The position numbers were made by a program, and so were the translations under genes. Positions 63,401-64,000 of a stretch of 64,000 nucleotides of DNA are shown piece by piece; within the stretch, counting starts at the first letter, position 1; every line of letters begins with the position of its first letter. The notes beneath the pieces are model-generated. The model saw only the letters and a list, made by a program, of their open reading frames with translations. It was not told where the DNA came from and did not search any database. Origin of the DNA: Cladopsammia gracilis (lineage: Eukaryota; Cnidaria; Anthozoa; Scleractinia; Dendrophylliidae). Where the stretch lies: the NCBI GenBank assembly GCA_022457155.1, contig JAJGOT010000343.1:1-64000 (forward strand), given 5' to 3'.

Positions 63401-64000
63401 TTCCAGAACGACTGATGATGGGAAAGGTGGAGAAACTAATTCCCAACTTGAGGAATAAGCGGAAAATGGTTGTGCATCAAAGACTTCTGAAACAAGCTTT
63501 GGAGTTGGGATGTGTGTTGAAGAAAGTAAGAAGAGGAGTTAAGTTCCGGGAAGAGTGCTGGTTGAAGTCATTCATTGACAAGAATGTCATACTACGGCAA
63601 CAGTCCAAAAATGCATTTGAGAAAGATTTCTTCAAGTTGATGAACAATGCAGTCTTTGGGAAAACTATGGAGAACATCAGGAAAAGAAAAGATGTGCGAC
63701 TGGTGTGCCAGGGACATAAATTCTGCAAGTTGGTGGCTAAACCAAACTTTGAGCATTTCACCATCTTTGATGAAAATCTTGTGGGAGTTCATATGAAACG
63801 GACTAAGATGACATTTGATAAGCCAGTTTATGTGGGACAAGCGATATTGGATGTTTCAAAGAGTTTAATGTATGACTTCCATTACAGTTACGTTAAGAAG
63901 AAATTGGAGAAAGCTCAACTGTGTTTCACAGATACGGATTCGTTGCTATATGAAATTGAAACAGATGACTTGTTTGTGGATATAGCAAAGGATGTGCCAA
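60418..64000 (+). CDS. Protein-primed family B DNA polymerase (runs off the window)
   Basis: Open from ATG 60418 to the window end, at least 1,194 codons without a stop. Residues ~1-32 resemble a SAP-type DNA-binding helix pair (MNLRDLKNWAREEGIKGFSR). Residues ~55-185 contain a diverged duplication (APILVPERR...VDWLNWLES; VPILIPERR...SDWLNWLET). Zinc-binding clusters lie near 479 (CRRC...H..SC) and 630-660 (CCWICEKEF, DHCHFTGKFRG, SCN; HNH/endonuclease VII-like). Exonuclease motifs are FADFEA (~531), LKGYDAHF and YLKADVTLLADVF. Polymerase motifs are A WDANGLYAWAM (~938), B NNAVFGKTMEN (~1075) and C FTDTDSLLY (~1170). It replicates the element from its termini. The start is fixed by the dyad promoter. 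Confidence 0.95.
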   Translation, partial: MNLRDLKNWAREEGIKGFSRMSKAELMELWEESQPEGPRKKGNVSALKTFKAPKTLLDSRNKKISAPILVPERRDFPSRTIPRAIEQDVETVVDWLNWLESVDDVDVRRRSNPAIERLKRQIENLWEKNTKINPLNWKNKKIDVPILIPERRPISAQEVPSVVQQNVETVSDWLNWLETAEIERQPDPRVEALRRQIAQLRTVERASAFNGFAREMVIPGRAGELPREFFNRVRPQIGTLFEQNRLTRVKLILTCLMARTELATGDEIEEEANFHSRVLTNLEGTDRWEAIDEMIERVMENMATFQMRGSNWRFVRVMQLVIPFAKFQPLQGSSWMKLPAGLKNKRAVVNMKNEDVGCFKWCVTRALNPVEKNAERISIELREQSRELDWNGLSFPTPLSDIGKFERRNPGLAVNVFGYEGGTVFPLRISRKDGQKIDLLWLKKHEDELEKTHYCLITSLSRLLGKQVSQHKGAVMFCRRCLNHFPDDEKLKRHEESCSQFEAVKIVMPNEGSVVKFKNYNRKMEFPFVIFADFEAKQLPISSVQPPGENSFTEKFQKHVACSFAFHLVTDFVKRKPVLFRAESDEEDVGKKFVEELTQFVFDIQEEVKFPKRMEFGRKERKQFEEATCCWICEKEFTVDDKRVRDHCHFTGKFRGAAHESCNLNFRKPKFTPVVFHNLKGYDAHFIVKSLGLTPGDITCLPNNEEKYISFSKKIKIGEIEQGMLKPPKIIWHEIRFLDSAAFMAAPLGNLVRNLRDDDFIETRRVFGEKWKLFKQKGIFPYEWLNSVEKFKEKELPEKEAFYSALNNEGVSDDDWQHAKRVWDEMGMDNMGDFHDAYLKADVTLLADVFQEFRKVCRTHYNLDPAWFFTSPGLAWDAALKESGVELELLTDPEMLLFFERGIRGGVSTIFHRKANANNKFMGDDFDENQPSKYLAYWDANGLYAWAMSNPLPVGSFQWMTEDELERWSDESCVLEVDVDIPKELHDHFNDFPPLPERLMMGKVEKLIPNLRNKRKMVVHQRLLKQALELGCVLKKVRRGVKFREECWLKSFIDKNVILRQQSKNAFEKDFFKLMNNAVFGKTMENIRKRKDVRLVCQGHKFCKLVAKPNFEHFTIFDENLVGVHMKRTKMTFDKPVYVGQAILDVSKSLMYDFHYSYVKKKLEKAQLCFTDTDSLLYEIETDDLFVDIAKDVP

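Larger units (their letters stand above)
46438..64000. mobile_element. Integrated Maverick/Polinton (adintovirus-like) element, left ~17.5 kb
   Basis: The hallmark gene set is present: DDE integrase with chromodomain, adenain-like protease, double jelly-roll capsid protein, penton-like protein, FtsK/HerA-type packaging ATPase and protein-primed family B polymerase. All are open without disabling mutations. An added phospholipase A2-type virion protein and pX-like protein match the adintovirus description within the Polinton group. Gene order from the left: VLTF3-like and acidic protein (plus); a minus block from 48290 to 55814; ATPase, fibre and membrane protein (plus); then alternating small genes and polymerase (plus). 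The right end, terminal inverted repeat and target duplication are beyond the window. Confidence 0.93.

Overview
The window looks like animal nuclear DNA, most likely from a cnidarian such as a stony coral or sea anemone. Host genes are split by GT-AG introns, intergenic DNA is AT-rich and full of short inverted-repeat elements, and LINE and Ty3 retroelement remains are present. The animal assignment rests on a 20-exon PAT1/PATL1 homologue. The cnidarian assignment is an inference from repeat style and gene content.

Layout. 1-4320: a short-LTR Ty3/mdg4-type retrotransposon with near-identical 115-bp LTRs but broken reading frames. 4321-18590: no host gene seen; two 3'-end LINE fragments (6332-7285 minus, 16725-17632 plus), several MITE-like elements and a repeat cluster. 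18600-23533: a three-exon secreted chondroitin ABC lyase-like gene of bacterial character. 23534-29494: repeats only. 29495-43266 (minus): PATL1, mRNA decapping, with introns full of inverted-repeat elements. 44269-45747: an intronless gene of unknown function, divergent from PATL1.

From about 46438 to the window end lies the left ~17.5 kb of an integrated dsDNA virus-like element of the Maverick/Polinton/adintovirus type, with all large genes open. It encodes a VLTF3-like protein, a chromodomain integrase, a phospholipase A2-type virion protein, an adenain-like protease, a pX-like membrane-active protein, a double jelly-roll major capsid protein, a penton-like protein, a packaging ATPase, a tail-fibre-like protein, a membrane protein and a protein-primed family B DNA polymerase (truncated by the window end). 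The right terminus is outside the window.

The element has an unusually regular architecture. Divergent gene pairs start at the two ends of inverted repeats (two strong, one weak) that include both ATGs. All three convergent gene ends contain hairpins, one of them an array of nine. Most genes start at a TAAAATG-like motif. Genes in the minus-strand block are packed with 1-8 bp overlaps. The integrase and protease frames each lie -1 to the upstream gene at slippery heptamers. The integrase site, A AAA AAC, is followed by a 7-nt spacer and a perfect 9-bp stem. Together these suggest a compact programme of transcription and recoding that merits experimental checking.
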